The notes: a model not told the origin generated them from the sequence alone. Shown: positions 20,894 to 31,180, counted from the stretch's first letter. The stretch: 38,618 nucleotides of DNA from JAZKBN01 sp040388605 (GCA_040388605.1 JAZKBN010000086.1:1-38618), one strand, 5' to 3'. A program made the numbers and translations.

Positions 20894-23800
20894 ATGACCG
20901 AGCAAGAACTTGAAGATCAATGCCTGCTCTGGCTGGCGCAAACCGGCTGGGAAGTAGCCTACGGCCCCGAGTATTTAGAAGGCCTTAGCCCCCTGCGCCA
21001 AAATGCTGATGTTGGCCTTCTGCCCTGGATGGTGCGCGAGGCATTGGTAAACCTGAACCCCGGTGTATCGGCCGCCGGTATAGATGATGGTCTGCGGATT
21101 CTGCTTGATGCCTCGGCCCCGAGCCTTATTGCCCTTAACCAACAGCAGCACAAATATATAACCGGCATTATAGCCGTGCAGGTTTTAGCCGAGGACGGCG
21201 TAAAAACCGAGAACCTGCGCATTATTGATTTTGACAACATAAGCAATAACCGCTTCCTGGCTGTAAACCAATATACCATGAAAGGGGGGCGTCCGCCTAT
21301 GCGCCGCGCCGATATTGTGCTGTTTGTGAACGGCCTGCCTCTTGCCGTTTTAGAACTTAAGAACCCCGGCAGCGAAAAGGCAACGGCCCACATGGCCTAT
21401 AACCAGCTGCAAACCTATTTCCGCGAGGTGCCCGCCCTGTTTCACCACAACACCTTCGTAATAGCCTCCGACGGCTTCGAGGCACAGGCCGGAACCCTTA
21501 CAAGCGACTGGAGCCGCTACGCCGCATGGAAAACCATTGAAGGCCGCCGTGTGGAGCCCGAAATTATGCCGCAGATGGAGGTGCTGGCGCATGGAATGTT
21601 ACGGCCCAATGTATTTTTAGATTTGCTGAGGCACTTTACAGTTTTTGAGTCCGACGGCAAGACCACGGTAAAAAAGCTGGCCGCCTACCACCAGTATCAT
21701 GCCGTTAATACAGCCGTAAACCTTACCGTGCAGGCCTGCAGCCCCGCAGGCGACAGGCGCATTGGCGTTGTTTGGCATACGCAGGGCAGCGGCAAAAGCC
21801 TGAGCATGGTTTTTTACACGGGTAAACTGATACAGCACCCTGCACTTAACAACCCCACCGTTATTGTAATAACCGACAGGAACGACCTCGACGATCAGCT
21901 CTTCGGCACCTTTGCGAAGTGTAAGCACCTGCTGAGCCAGGACCCGGAGCAGATAAGCAACCGCGAGGAGCTGGTGCAAAAGCTGCAGGGTCGCAAAACC
22001 GGCGGCGTATTCTTCAGCACCATCCAAAAGTTTTTGCCCGCTGAAGGCAAAACCACCATGGACCTGCTCAGCGACCGCAGCAACATAATAGTAATCACCG
22101 ACGAGGCCCACCGTTCGCAATACGGATTTGTGGATGGTTTCGCCAAGCACCTGCGTGATGCCCTGCCCAATGCCGGCTTCATAGGCTTCACCGGTACACC
22201 CATCGACCGCGAAGATGCCAGCACCCAAGCTGTTTTCGGCGATTATATAGATGTATATGACATTCAGCAGGCTGTTGAAGACGGGGCCACGGTTCGCATT
22301 TATTACGAAAGCCGCCTGGTAAAAGTACACCTGAAAGAAGATGTGCAGGAAGAGCTGGACGAGGCCATAAACATACTTGCCGAACCCCTGCCCGACTACG
22401 GCGAAAAGCAGGCCGGCACCAGCGAGCAGTTGGAGCGCGTAAAACGCAGGCTCACCCAGTTAGAGGAAGTGCTGGGCCACCCCGAGCGTATTGCCACCAT
22501 AGCCGCCGATTTAACAGCGCACTTCGCCAAACGGCAGGAGGTTTTGGAAGGCAAGGGCATGATTGTATGCGCAAGCAGGCATTTGGCTGTTACCTTGGGC
22601 GAGGCCATTTTAAATGTCCGCCCTGAATGGCGCGGAACCGACGATACCAACGGCGGCCTGAAGGTAATCATGACCGGTTCGGCCTCAGACCCCGAGCATT
22701 TTCAGCCGCATATCCGCAGCAAAGACAGGCAGCGCAAAATAGCCGACCGCCTGAAAGACCCCGCCGACAGCCTGCAACTGGTTATAGTCTGCGACATGTG
22801 GCTCACCGGCTTCGATGCCCCTGTGTTGCATACCCTTTATATAGATAAGCCCATGAAAGGGCATACCCTTGCTCAGGCCATAGCCCGTGTAAACCGGGTG
22901 TATAAAGACAAGCAGGGCGGCCTTATTGTAGATTACGTGGGCATTGCCACCGAGCTTAAAAAGGTGATGCACACCTATTCTGCAAGCGGCGGGGCAGGCA
23001 AACCCACCTTAGACCAGGAAGAAGCCCTCTCGGAATTCCTGAAGCGCTATGAAATAATAACCGGTCTGTTTAAAGAAAAGCAGGGCTTTAAAATAGATTT
23101 GGTTGGCAATACAGCTATGGATGCCCGCCTGCGGCATGTGCTTGAAGCCACCGATTATATTTTAGGCATGCCCGAGGGCAGGAAACGATTCCTTGATGCG
23201 GAGAATGCGCTCGGCAAAGCCTTTACCCTGGCGGTTCCCAAGCCCGAAGCCACGGCATTGGCTGCGCAGGTAGGCTTTTTCCAGAACATGCGCAGCCGCA
23301 TTAAAAAGCTTACCGAAAGCCCCAAGGCATTATCGGATCAGCAGCTTGAAACAGCTGTCCGCCAACTGGTTTCGCAGGCCATGGTTACCGGCGAAGTGGT
23401 TGATGTTTTTTCGGCAGCGGGCCTGAACAAGCCCGAGGTGTCCATTCTTTCGGAGGAGTTTTTGGCTGAAATACGCGGTATGAAAACCCGTAACCTTGCC
23501 GTAGAGCTTTTGAAGCGCCTGCTGAACGACCAGGTTAAGGAAAAGGAACGCAGCAGCATAGTGCAAAGCCGCCTGTTTTCGGAAATGCTGGATGCTGCCG
23601 TTAAGCGTTACCAAAACAACCTGATAACCGCATCGCAGGTTATTGAGGAAATGATTGAGCTTGGTCGTAAGATGCGCGAGGCAGAAAAGCGCGGCAGAAA
23701 TATGGGCCTTAGCAATGAAGAGATGGCTTTTTACGAAGCCCTTGAGGTTAACGACAGCTCTGTGGCCGTACTCGGCAACGATACTTTATGCACCATGGCC

Positions 23801-23998
23801 CGGGAGCTGCTTGTAAGCCTGCAAGGCAACGCACGTGTTGACTGGACAATTCGTGAACAGGTTCAGTCGCAAATGCGGCGCGACATTAAGCGAATACTCC
23901 GCAAATACGGCTACCCGCCCGATAAGCAGGTAATGGCAACCGAAACCGTGCTTTTGCAGGCAAGGCATTTGGCCGATGAACTTATAAGGGAATTATAG
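20894..23998 (+). CDS. hsdR: Type I restriction endonuclease subunit HsdR
   Basis: This motor and nuclease subunit has 1034 residues, a normal HsdR length. The N-terminal PD-(D/E)XK nuclease shows ADIVLF (near residue 139) and LELKN (near 153). The superfamily-2 translocase follows, with Walker A HTQGSGKSLSM (~295-305) and DEAH box ITDEAHRSQ (~400), plus GFTGTP and the later AIARVNRVY motif VI. The C-terminal helical region binds the M2S core. It follows hsdS after 67 bp; the gap has a weak TACTTTTA box, so it may have some independent expression. No frame damage is visible. Confidence 0.97.
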   Translation: MTEQELEDQCLLWLAQTGWEVAYGPEYLEGLSPLRQNADVGLLPWMVREALVNLNPGVSAAGIDDGLRILLDASAPSLIALNQQQHKYITGIIAVQVLAEDGVKTENLRIIDFDNISNNRFLAVNQYTMKGGRPPMRRADIVLFVNGLPLAVLELKNPGSEKATAHMAYNQLQTYFREVPALFHHNTFVIASDGFEAQAGTLTSDWSRYAAWKTIEGRRVEPEIMPQMEVLAHGMLRPNVFLDLLRHFTVFESDGKTTVKKLAAYHQYHAVNTAVNLTVQACSPAGDRRIGVVWHTQGSGKSLSMVFYTGKLIQHPALNNPTVIVITDRNDLDDQLFGTFAKCKHLLSQDPEQISNREELVQKLQGRKTGGVFFSTIQKFLPAEGKTTMDLLSDRSNIIVITDEAHRSQYGFVDGFAKHLRDALPNAGFIGFTGTPIDREDASTQAVFGDYIDVYDIQQAVEDGATVRIYYESRLVKVHLKEDVQEELDEAINILAEPLPDYGEKQAGTSEQLERVKRRLTQLEEVLGHPERIATIAADLTAHFAKRQEVLEGKGMIVCASRHLAVTLGEAILNVRPEWRGTDDTNGGLKVIMTGSASDPEHFQPHIRSKDRQRKIADRLKDPADSLQLVIVCDMWLTGFDAPVLHTLYIDKPMKGHTLAQAIARVNRVYKDKQGGLIVDYVGIATELKKVMHTYSASGGAGKPTLDQEEALSEFLKRYEIITGLFKEKQGFKIDLVGNTAMDARLRHVLEATDYILGMPEGRKRFLDAENALGKAFTLAVPKPEATALAAQVGFFQNMRSRIKKLTESPKALSDQQLETAVRQLVSQAMVTGEVVDVFSAAGLNKPEVSILSEEFLAEIRGMKTRNLAVELLKRLLNDQVKEKERSSIVQSRLFSEMLDAAVKRYQNNLITASQVIEEMIELGRKMREAEKRGRNMGLSNEEMAFYEALEVNDSSVAVLGNDTLCTMARELLVSLQGNARVDWTIREQVQSQMRRDIKRILRKYGYPPDKQVMATETVLLQARHLADELIREL

Positions 23999-24995
23999 TA
24001 AATGACCGGCTTCAGGCTGTTAGCTGGCTTAAGCCAAGCTTAGTAAGATGGCTGTGCTGAATAAACCGGGCTAAAGCGTTTGCGGAAATGCGTAAGGAAA
24101 TACAGGATGTTAAAAAAGGAATCAGATGCGCCCGGAGTAAAGCAGAGGTGATATTATGGGGGCTTTGCTGAGGCGTTTACAGGAACAATACCGATTTTTA
24201 GTATAGGTAATAGCATTTTAACAATGGTCGGGCAGTTGAGAGCTTAGCTGTTCCGCTTAATATTTACCGGCTCAAGACCGGTTATAATTAATGCATTTTA
24301 CCTAACAGTAAACCCATGTTTGCAGCAGCCGAGGACTGACGGCACTAGTTTTTAATTACTGTTAAATTACATAAACCTCCGTTTGTAAAACGTAACGTTA
24401 GTTATATACAGGATAAAAAGAATTATGCCTAAGCTCACGAAGTACTACTAAATTATTTATTTAATCAGCAGTTTTTCAAAACTGCTGATTCCATTTTTAA
24501 ACAAGATTTTCGTCTCCGGAATCAGTAACAAACAGCTATAGATAAAAGTCTAAAACATAGACCCTAATTATAAACCTGACCAGGATTATTAAGAAAGGAA
24601 ATTAACGACAACAATCACGCAAAAATTATTAATATTATAATATTAAATGATAATTATTTGTAATAATTAAAATAATATTGCTTAGGTATTTGTAAAACAA
24701 TAATATGCTCTTACATTTCACGAACATTAGCTCATTTATGAATTGTAAATGATTTTAATTTGTACATATCCGGCATTTAATTACATAATTCATTAACGTT
24801 ATAATAAGCCTTGTTTAATCAAGGGATGCCTGCTTGCAGTCAGGTATGTTTATATATATTATTATAATAAAAGTCTGTTTGCGGGCTTTGTATTATTATT
24901 ATTCCAATCAATACTTTATAAGCACAACAGCCTGATATTCATCAGGCTCCGGTTACTATTTATTCCTACATTTAAACCTTAACCATTATAAAATT
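23999..24995. other. Gene-free, increasingly AT-rich stretch between hsdR and the secreted-protein genes
   Basis: I find no convincing gene in this kilobase on either strand. A short fragment near 24082-24171 (FAEMRKEIQDVKKGIR) ends in a stop and could be gene debris. A small ACCGG/CCGGT hairpin lies near 24268-24284. From about 24590 on, the DNA is very AT-rich and probably contains the promoter of the gene at 24996, though I see no exact TAnnTTTG. It marks the joint between the GC-richer defence block and the secreted-protein block. Confidence 0.6.
24463..24490. repeat. Perfect 13-bp inverted repeat (hairpin)
   Basis: AATCAGCAGTTTT (24463-24475) and AAAACTGCTGATT (24478-24490) are perfect arms with only two bases between. 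A short T run follows at 24493-24497. It could terminate transcripts coming from hsdR, though it lies 465 bp beyond that stop, or it could be a protein-binding palindrome. Confidence 0.6.
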
Positions 24996-27467
24996 ATGGC
25001 TACAGAATCGTATTGCCTAAAAAGTTTCGCTTTTAAGTTTTTGAAAACATTACCTGTGGTAGCTGTGACACTACTAAGCAGTTTCGGTGCCTTAGCGCAG
25101 TACCAGCAACAACAACAACAACAGGTTCCTATCGAAAATGAGGATCCTAACGTCCCTTTTCCGGGTGTCCCTTTTCCTGAACCAGGCTATATTCCTGTTT
25201 ACTCCACAAATGGAACATTCATTCCAAGTACATTTTACGAAGAAATGTCTTCCGGTTTTATAGGATTGGGCACAACTTCGCCCATGGCGCAATTTCACCT
25301 TTCCGGCAGCCAAATAATTGATGACGGCTCACTTTTCTTTGGAAATGACGGAACATGTGGCATAAAACGATACAGTTTATCGGGAACCGGAATTTCTCCT
25401 AACTCTCTTTTGTTTACTTTAAATGGTCATATGCCAATTAACCTGGCCCCATCCGGCTCAGTTTATTTAGGTGATGGCAGTACCGGATCTAAAGTAATTA
25501 TTGGTGGTCCGCTTTCAGAAATTTGCAGTACAGGAGTGGGCGTTTCCGGCAGTATGAGTGTGTTTCAGCACCTGGGAGAGCCAAGTCTTGTATTAAAGTC
25601 TGAAAGCAGAAGCCTTGCAAATTCTGCCTGGCAAGGTTTTCAGCCTGCTAAAATTAACTTTCAAAACGCAATGTCCACTTTCTCGCTTGAACATTTGAAC
25701 TGGGTGGGAGGAAATGCATCAGGTCCGGGAGGCACGAGTGGTACAGGAGAATCTACGCCTGACGATGGGCATTTGAGTTTTGGGTATCAAAAAGGAAGCT
25801 CTGAAAAATCCTATCCCTTTACTATTCGTCCAACTTGGGTTGATGCGGGAGGCACAGCCGCCGGGGCACCGGCAGAAGGTACTGTATTGCGCTCCAATGG
25901 CGATCTGTCTGTTGCCTGGAAAGGTGGCGCAGGCTCAACACTTGGCAGCGGCTATCTGTACTTCGGCAGTTCCACAGGTAACAGTATTCATTTCTCAGGT
26001 GCTGAATCAAACTCTTCCAAGTTTTTACTGAACGTAAAAGGCAGTCAGAAAATGGTTGTTGATGGTGATGGCAATATGGGTATTGGTACACCAAATCCTC
26101 TTGCCCGCATTCATGCAGTAAACAATGCTGACCATGCCGTTTTACAGCTCGAAACCAATACTGCAGACAAAGCAGGCTGCTTAAAGCTCCGCAGAAACAC
26201 ACAGCCCGGAACTCCCGGTTACTTGCCGAAAGAGTGGAATCTTACAGGACCCGAAGCAGGAGTTCCGAACGACGGTCTTGTTTTCAGGTATTATAACGGC
26301 CAACCGGAAGATCCTAAAATTCCACTTTTCCTAAGTTCCGATGGTAAAGTTGGGGTGAGCAATTTAGCTCCGCAAGCTAACCTGGATGTTACAGGTTGGT
26401 CACGCATATCAAACCCGACAGGGGAATCAGCTGTGCAGATTGAAGCAACAAGTGCACTGCACCCCTCTATGCTAAAGCTTCGCAGGAGTGCGCAGGCACC
26501 TGACCAACTGCCGAAAGAATGGAACTTCTCCGGACCGGAAGGAGATGGGGATGGTTTGGTACTAAGGTACTTCAACGGAACAACAGAACCTGCAAAAATA
26601 CCAATGTTCATCAGTGCTGAAGGAAAAGTGGGCATTAACAACGCCACACCTTCTGCTAACCTGCAGGTTACAGGAAATGCGCTGGTAGATAACCCGGGCG
26701 CCGACCCCAAGCTTACTCTTAAGTCTACTTACAATTCAACCCATGGTATTTTAGAGTTTAATAATAATGTTTCAAACTGGAAACTGATGCACTTTGATTG
26801 GGATCAACCTAACAACCCGGACGGCGTAGACAATCACTTGGATTTTTCTGCATTCACCGGAAATAATTTCAAAGGCACACCACTGAAACTGCGCCCGCAA
26901 GGTGTTGAAGTAACAGGTTCCCTTACTGTTAACGGTGTAAGTTTTACAGGCGGCTGGACAACCGACGTGGTACCGGTTGAGCCTAATGGCTCGGCTGTTT
27001 TAAATGTTATTCAGCCCACTATTGTACCTGGCACAACAGATCAACAATATGTTGTGAAGCTGGGAAAACATGCCGCAAGCGAATCTTTAGTAACCTGGAA
27101 CTTACAAAAATCTTCGCCAAACGCAACTAATACCGACAGTAAGTACCTTTTATCTGTTGACGGACTGGCTGTGTTTGAGAAAGCTGTTATCTCGCACCGC
27201 GCATACTGGCCTGATTTTGTTTTCGACCCCAAGTATAAGCTAGGTGATTTACATGAACTTTCAAATTATGTAAACACCAATAAACACTTGCCTGAAATTC
27301 CTTCGGCTAAGGAAATTGAAGAACACGGAATAGATTTAGGAGAGATGAACGCCAAACTGCTCCAAAAGGTAGAGGAACTTACCTTATACCTCATAAAGCA
27401 GGAAGAAAGAATGGATGCAATGCAAAAGCAGATGGAAGGCTTAAAAACAAGCATGGATAAAAAATAA
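24996..27467 (+). CDS. Secreted tail-fibre-like protein with C-terminal coiled coil
   Basis: The 823-residue product has an N-terminal signal peptide (hydrophobic segment near residues 18-35, probable cut after GALA-Q) followed by a Gln run (residues ~37-46). The body is Gly/Ser/Asn-rich with beta-strand repeats. Two consecutive ~90-residue blocks (about 361-450 and 451-545) are clear duplicates, sharing KLRR, LPKEWN and KVG-N-N-P-A-L-VTG features. The C-terminus (YKLGDLHELSNYV, KHLPEIPSAKEIEEHG, LGEMNAKLLQKVEELTLYL) is the ending common in Bacteroidota secreted and tail-fibre-like proteins and ends in a coiled coil likely to trimerise. No T9SS domain is seen. A surface or adhesive role is inferred. 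Confidence 0.8.
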   Translation: MATESYCLKSFAFKFLKTLPVVAVTLLSSFGALAQYQQQQQQQVPIENEDPNVPFPGVPFPEPGYIPVYSTNGTFIPSTFYEEMSSGFIGLGTTSPMAQFHLSGSQIIDDGSLFFGNDGTCGIKRYSLSGTGISPNSLLFTLNGHMPINLAPSGSVYLGDGSTGSKVIIGGPLSEICSTGVGVSGSMSVFQHLGEPSLVLKSESRSLANSAWQGFQPAKINFQNAMSTFSLEHLNWVGGNASGPGGTSGTGESTPDDGHLSFGYQKGSSEKSYPFTIRPTWVDAGGTAAGAPAEGTVLRSNGDLSVAWKGGAGSTLGSGYLYFGSSTGNSIHFSGAESNSSKFLLNVKGSQKMVVDGDGNMGIGTPNPLARIHAVNNADHAVLQLETNTADKAGCLKLRRNTQPGTPGYLPKEWNLTGPEAGVPNDGLVFRYYNGQPEDPKIPLFLSSDGKVGVSNLAPQANLDVTGWSRISNPTGESAVQIEATSALHPSMLKLRRSAQAPDQLPKEWNFSGPEGDGDGLVLRYFNGTTEPAKIPMFISAEGKVGINNATPSANLQVTGNALVDNPGADPKLTLKSTYNSTHGILEFNNNVSNWKLMHFDWDQPNNPDGVDNHLDFSAFTGNNFKGTPLKLRPQGVEVTGSLTVNGVSFTGGWTTDVVPVEPNGSAVLNVIQPTIVPGTTDQQYVVKLGKHAASESLVTWNLQKSSPNATNTDSKYLLSVDGLAVFEKAVISHRAYWPDFVFDPKYKLGDLHELSNYVNTNKHLPEIPSAKEIEEHGIDLGEMNAKLLQKVEELTLYLIKQEERMDAMQKQMEGLKTSMDKK

Positions 27468-27616
27468 TTCCTGTAATCTGATTAGCTGACTATATAATTA
27501 TTCGGAACCAGGCTTCGGAATGAATTGTTACGCCTATTATGCAGTAACGTTCAAGCGGGACAAATTTCGGACAATAAATGCAGTTGAAGTCATGCAAACA
27601 GATTAACAGAATCCAT

Positions 27617-30511
27617 ATGAACACATTCAAAACATTCATAAAAATGGTCACATCAAAAAAAATGCTCTGCATTAGTCTGCTCTGTATTTCAGCAGGTTTT
27701 ATAAGGGTGGCAAACGCCCAAAGCTCAATAGATTACCAAAGTTCAACGGAAGCGGGTAAAAGCCTTCAGGAGAAGTATTGGTATTACAGGTATAAATTCA
27801 ACCGGGATTTTATAGTAAGGGGAATAGTTGAGCCCAATTGTTCTGCAACAACAGTACAAGCGGCCGGTTTCAGCCTCCCAATCAGTCATATTGTTACCGG
27901 GGTAAACACCGCAGATCCTAAAGAGATAGAGGAGCTGCATTGGGGTGATGCGCCACAGGATTTGGGTTACTATATTGCCGTTTTGGCAACTGAGTATGCT
28001 AATATTATGGCATACTCAAAAGGAACAACTAACCAGAACCGAATACATCCGCTAAGCTCTGATCCTATTCCGGTTGTTGCAATTGTTCCGCATGATTCAA
28101 CAAAAGCATATAATTCAGAATTAGCCAGACGCGAAACTTTAAAGGAGCTTAAAGAAGCCATAATGGCTTTTAAGCGAATTGACATGAACGCCGAATACTT
28201 AACAAAAAATCAAACGCATATTAACGATTACAACTGTAGCCGAGACCTGAATGGTTTCTTTATGCGCGATGATGTACAGTCGGAACCCGGCCGGGAAGAG
28301 GATTCGACTGACATTACAAATCCATCTGAGCTGATTAAATGTTACCAAAACAGGGGGTATAAAGTAAAAAAGGTAAAATCTGACTTCCTGAGTTATCATA
28401 ATAAACCCAATTTCGACCACTTTTATAATGCCGGAAGCGTAGATCACATGAGCTACCTGCTCATGGGGTTTGCCTTGGTTAACAAGTTGGTTCGCGATAC
28501 TGATGGGCATGATTTCGCTTTGGAAGACAATTTTAATTATGTAAACGAGGCAAAAAACTGTGCCTTGAGCCTGATTCGTTATTGTGAGCGAAACAGGTAT
28601 TTCTACACTGTGCCCGTAACACCTTCCAGCGGATGCAGGTATTATAACACAAACAATGAGGCATATAAGGAATTGTCAATGTCAGCGTACAATTTATATG
28701 GTATCGGTAAGGCCATTCACGGAAATAAGTGGAGATACCGCGACCTGGGTGATAACGCAGCGTTTGATGACTATCTCGGCGACTTGCCTTACTCAGGCTG
28801 TACATCTGAGACTGACTTATTTATGACCGGCAATTATGATCTTGGCGGAGCCTTACTTGGTACAATAAACGACAATCCTATTGCTTTTGTGAGCTGGTGG
28901 GATCCAATATCAGTAGGCATTGGGTTTGGTGTTGACAATGCAACTATACGCATTGCTGATTACACGGCATCACTTGTACTTACTCAGGCAGCATTGGGCG
29001 CACCCATGTACGACGGCATGCCGGGCGTCTTTACCTGGATAGGCACACACCCTTGGGCATGGTTTTCCATTGGTACATGGTCAGGTAATCTAGATAATGA
29101 AATGCTGAATGCCGTTAGCGGTTGGGGTGGCGGCGATCTGCCTGCAGGCAATTCAGGCTCTTTCTCCGTTACCAGACAAATGGTACCGGAAGAGGATATG
29201 CCTGCTTTTGCAAATGATGAAGAGTTTAAAAGCAGTCGCATGATTAAAGCTGTATCTGTTCCGGAGGCTGATTTAAGCGGCAAAACAAAACAGTACAATG
29301 CTATATCATATGTTTCGGGCGGAAGCACTAACTCACCGCTTGTTATTTCTGATCATAACTCAACAAGAATTACATTGGAGAGAATCGGTAATTATCTGTA
29401 TAAAGATTATTTATTCTCCCTGCTCCATGATGTAATGTTTGACCAGCCAATTAACGATGAAATAGCACAAAATGCTGTTGAAAATCTGCAGGCCTCAATT
29501 TGTAACGGTAATTTCATATCGGGAGAAAATACCAACACTATGATAGGTCGCCGATGGAGATCGGGAAACAGGTTTGTTCGCCCGGTTGTAGCTGAAACCA
29601 CGTATGTTGATTTTGGTTACCATGGAAAACGTGAGTTCAATAACCTTGATTACATGCTTGCTTATAATTTATTGGTTTTGGGTAAACAGCACAATGCTGA
29701 AGATTACCTGAGCACACAGTACAGGAGCCAACTTAGAGGCACTGTTAACGGTGGAACAGCCACAGAAGAGAGGAACCTGGATGGCTTTATGAAGAATCCG
29801 GCAAACACAGGGCCTGATTACTTTAACCTTGTAAGAATGCATGAAAGTATAACATGCAGGAACGGAATTAATCCGCATCAAAACATGGTTTTAACAGCTG
29901 ATGAAATTACTTTCGATGAAACCTCCATTGTATCAGAAGATAAAGATGTAGTAGTTAATGGTCAAACGATCCATTTTACCGCACCTTTTATTCATCTTAG
30001 TTCTATTGAGCCACATAGCGACAAAGATGTTCCGGTAGCATGCGCATACCCCGTGGCACATTACAACAGCCCGGTAGCTCCGTCACGTCCTGAAACAACC
30101 GCAGTGGCTGTTTCAGAAAAAACAGAATTAAAGGCTTCACGGCAAATTCAAAAAGACAGTGTGATCGCCATTCTAGCATCAAATGAGAAGAGCGGATATA
30201 TACCGCTGAGCAATTACCTGAGAAATACAGGCAACATACGGAATAATTTGTATGCGGTATCTCTAAGCGTGAGCCCAAATCCGGCAAAATCATCTTTCAG
30301 CCTTTCTGTTACAAGCCCTGAGGCTATTAAGGCCGATGTTATATTACTTGATTACCTTGGACGCGAACTAAAGGTTCTTCAAACGGGAGCAGAATTCAAT
30401 GCCGGCTCTACCTCGTTAACGCTCTCATGCGATGGAATTGTATCAGGCACATACTTCGTAAGAATAATGAGCTCTAAATATGTTGAAACAACCAAATTAA
30501 TTAAGCAATAG
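27617..30511 (+). CDS. Large secreted protein of unknown function with T9SS type A sorting domain
   Basis: The signal peptide lies at LCISLLCISAGF with a cut near VANA-Q. Starts at 27578, 27617 and 27644 are all in frame; I use 27617. The central ~800 residues are not recognised; they hold many aromatic residues and paired cysteines. The last ~80 residues are a T9SS sorting domain: LSVSPNPAKSSFSLSV, then LLDYLGRELKVL, then GTYFVRIMSS and a basic end TTKLIKQ. It should cross the outer membrane through T9SS and be surface-attached or released. It is followed after 2 bp by a smaller secreted protein, a probable partner. The T9SS call is firm; the activity is unknown. Confidence 0.82.
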   Translation: MNTFKTFIKMVTSKKMLCISLLCISAGFIRVANAQSSIDYQSSTEAGKSLQEKYWYYRYKFNRDFIVRGIVEPNCSATTVQAAGFSLPISHIVTGVNTADPKEIEELHWGDAPQDLGYYIAVLATEYANIMAYSKGTTNQNRIHPLSSDPIPVVAIVPHDSTKAYNSELARRETLKELKEAIMAFKRIDMNAEYLTKNQTHINDYNCSRDLNGFFMRDDVQSEPGREEDSTDITNPSELIKCYQNRGYKVKKVKSDFLSYHNKPNFDHFYNAGSVDHMSYLLMGFALVNKLVRDTDGHDFALEDNFNYVNEAKNCALSLIRYCERNRYFYTVPVTPSSGCRYYNTNNEAYKELSMSAYNLYGIGKAIHGNKWRYRDLGDNAAFDDYLGDLPYSGCTSETDLFMTGNYDLGGALLGTINDNPIAFVSWWDPISVGIGFGVDNATIRIADYTASLVLTQAALGAPMYDGMPGVFTWIGTHPWAWFSIGTWSGNLDNEMLNAVSGWGGGDLPAGNSGSFSVTRQMVPEEDMPAFANDEEFKSSRMIKAVSVPEADLSGKTKQYNAISYVSGGSTNSPLVISDHNSTRITLERIGNYLYKDYLFSLLHDVMFDQPINDEIAQNAVENLQASICNGNFISGENTNTMIGRRWRSGNRFVRPVVAETTYVDFGYHGKREFNNLDYMLAYNLLVLGKQHNAEDYLSTQYRSQLRGTVNGGTATEERNLDGFMKNPANTGPDYFNLVRMHESITCRNGINPHQNMVLTADEITFDETSIVSEDKDVVVNGQTIHFTAPFIHLSSIEPHSDKDVPVACAYPVAHYNSPVAPSRPETTAVAVSEKTELKASRQIQKDSVIAILASNEKSGYIPLSNYLRNTGNIRNNLYAVSLSVSPNPAKSSFSLSVTSPEAIKADVILLDYLGRELKVLQTGAEFNAGSTSLTLSCDGIVSGTYFVRIMSSKYVETTKLIKQ

Positions 30512-30513
30512 CC

Positions 30514-31083
30514 ATGAAAACAACAATCAGAACAATTTGTATTGCAGCAGGCAGTATTTTGTTATTGGTCTGCCCGGTTTTTGCCCAATCGTCAATACCA
30601 GGATATTTCTATAAATCCTGGGTTTTGGATCAGGCTTATGTAATGGTTCCCAAAGCTATTATTAAGATTCCTTCAGGAAAAGCTGTGACAGAGAAAGCAC
30701 CCTTGAACAGCTATCAACAAATTGATCTTAAAGCTGATACCATACGTGTAGATAATAATCCGGATGTAACAGCATCAATGCATAAAATGTCACTTAAATT
30801 TACGGCGGATAACTCTGGTGGCGATCCCTATTGTGAGGCTACGCTTTCAGGCGGCACAAAGTATGGTCGATGCGCTTTAAGTATTGACCGGAAGAAGCTA
30901 TATATGCTAAACGGTACCGGCAAAGCAGGCGACGACCCCTATTTTGATGTTGTATACTTAAGCCCGAATTCCCTTATTCTTAGACGACCACCGGCAAAAC
31001 AACAATCTACTAAATCCGTTGGGGGGGCTGCAGCCAAGTTAATTCCTGATAACATTGAATACAGGTTTGTTCCTGCGCTATAG
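30514..31083 (+). CDS. Small secreted protein paired with the preceding T9SS protein
   Basis: The 189-residue product begins with a clear signal peptide (IAAGSILLLVCPVFA, cut before Q25). I do not recognise the mature domain: about 160 residues, beta-rich, with one likely disulfide pair (PYCEATLSGG and YGRCALSI) and a size and pattern that loosely suggest a lipocalin-like or small beta-sandwich fold. There is no lipobox and no T9SS tail, so it is probably periplasmic. It starts 2 bp after the 977-residue-frame gene, so the two are almost certainly co-expressed. A hairpin and a bidirectional terminator follow. Confidence 0.75.
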   Translation: MKTTIRTICIAAGSILLLVCPVFAQSSIPGYFYKSWVLDQAYVMVPKAIIKIPSGKAVTEKAPLNSYQQIDLKADTIRVDNNPDVTASMHKMSLKFTADNSGGDPYCEATLSGGTKYGRCALSIDRKKLYMLNGTGKAGDDPYFDVVYLSPNSLILRRPPAKQQSTKSVGGAAAKLIPDNIEYRFVPAL

Positions 31084-31180
31084 TCCGTTAACAACGTATT
31101 ATAATAGTGTTGCTTGGATTCTAAGGGAATATCCCTTTATCTGAAGTAATATGCAAGATGTGGAACAGACAATTACTAAT

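Noticed and set aside
24082..24171. Small ORF with FAEMRKEIQDVKKG
   Set aside because: There is no good start, it ends quickly, and nothing similar continues in other frames; at most it is gene debris.
25103..25125. CAA/CAG repeat as a phase-variation switch
   Set aside because: It is a triplet repeat coding for Gln in frame; slippage would change length but not reading frame.
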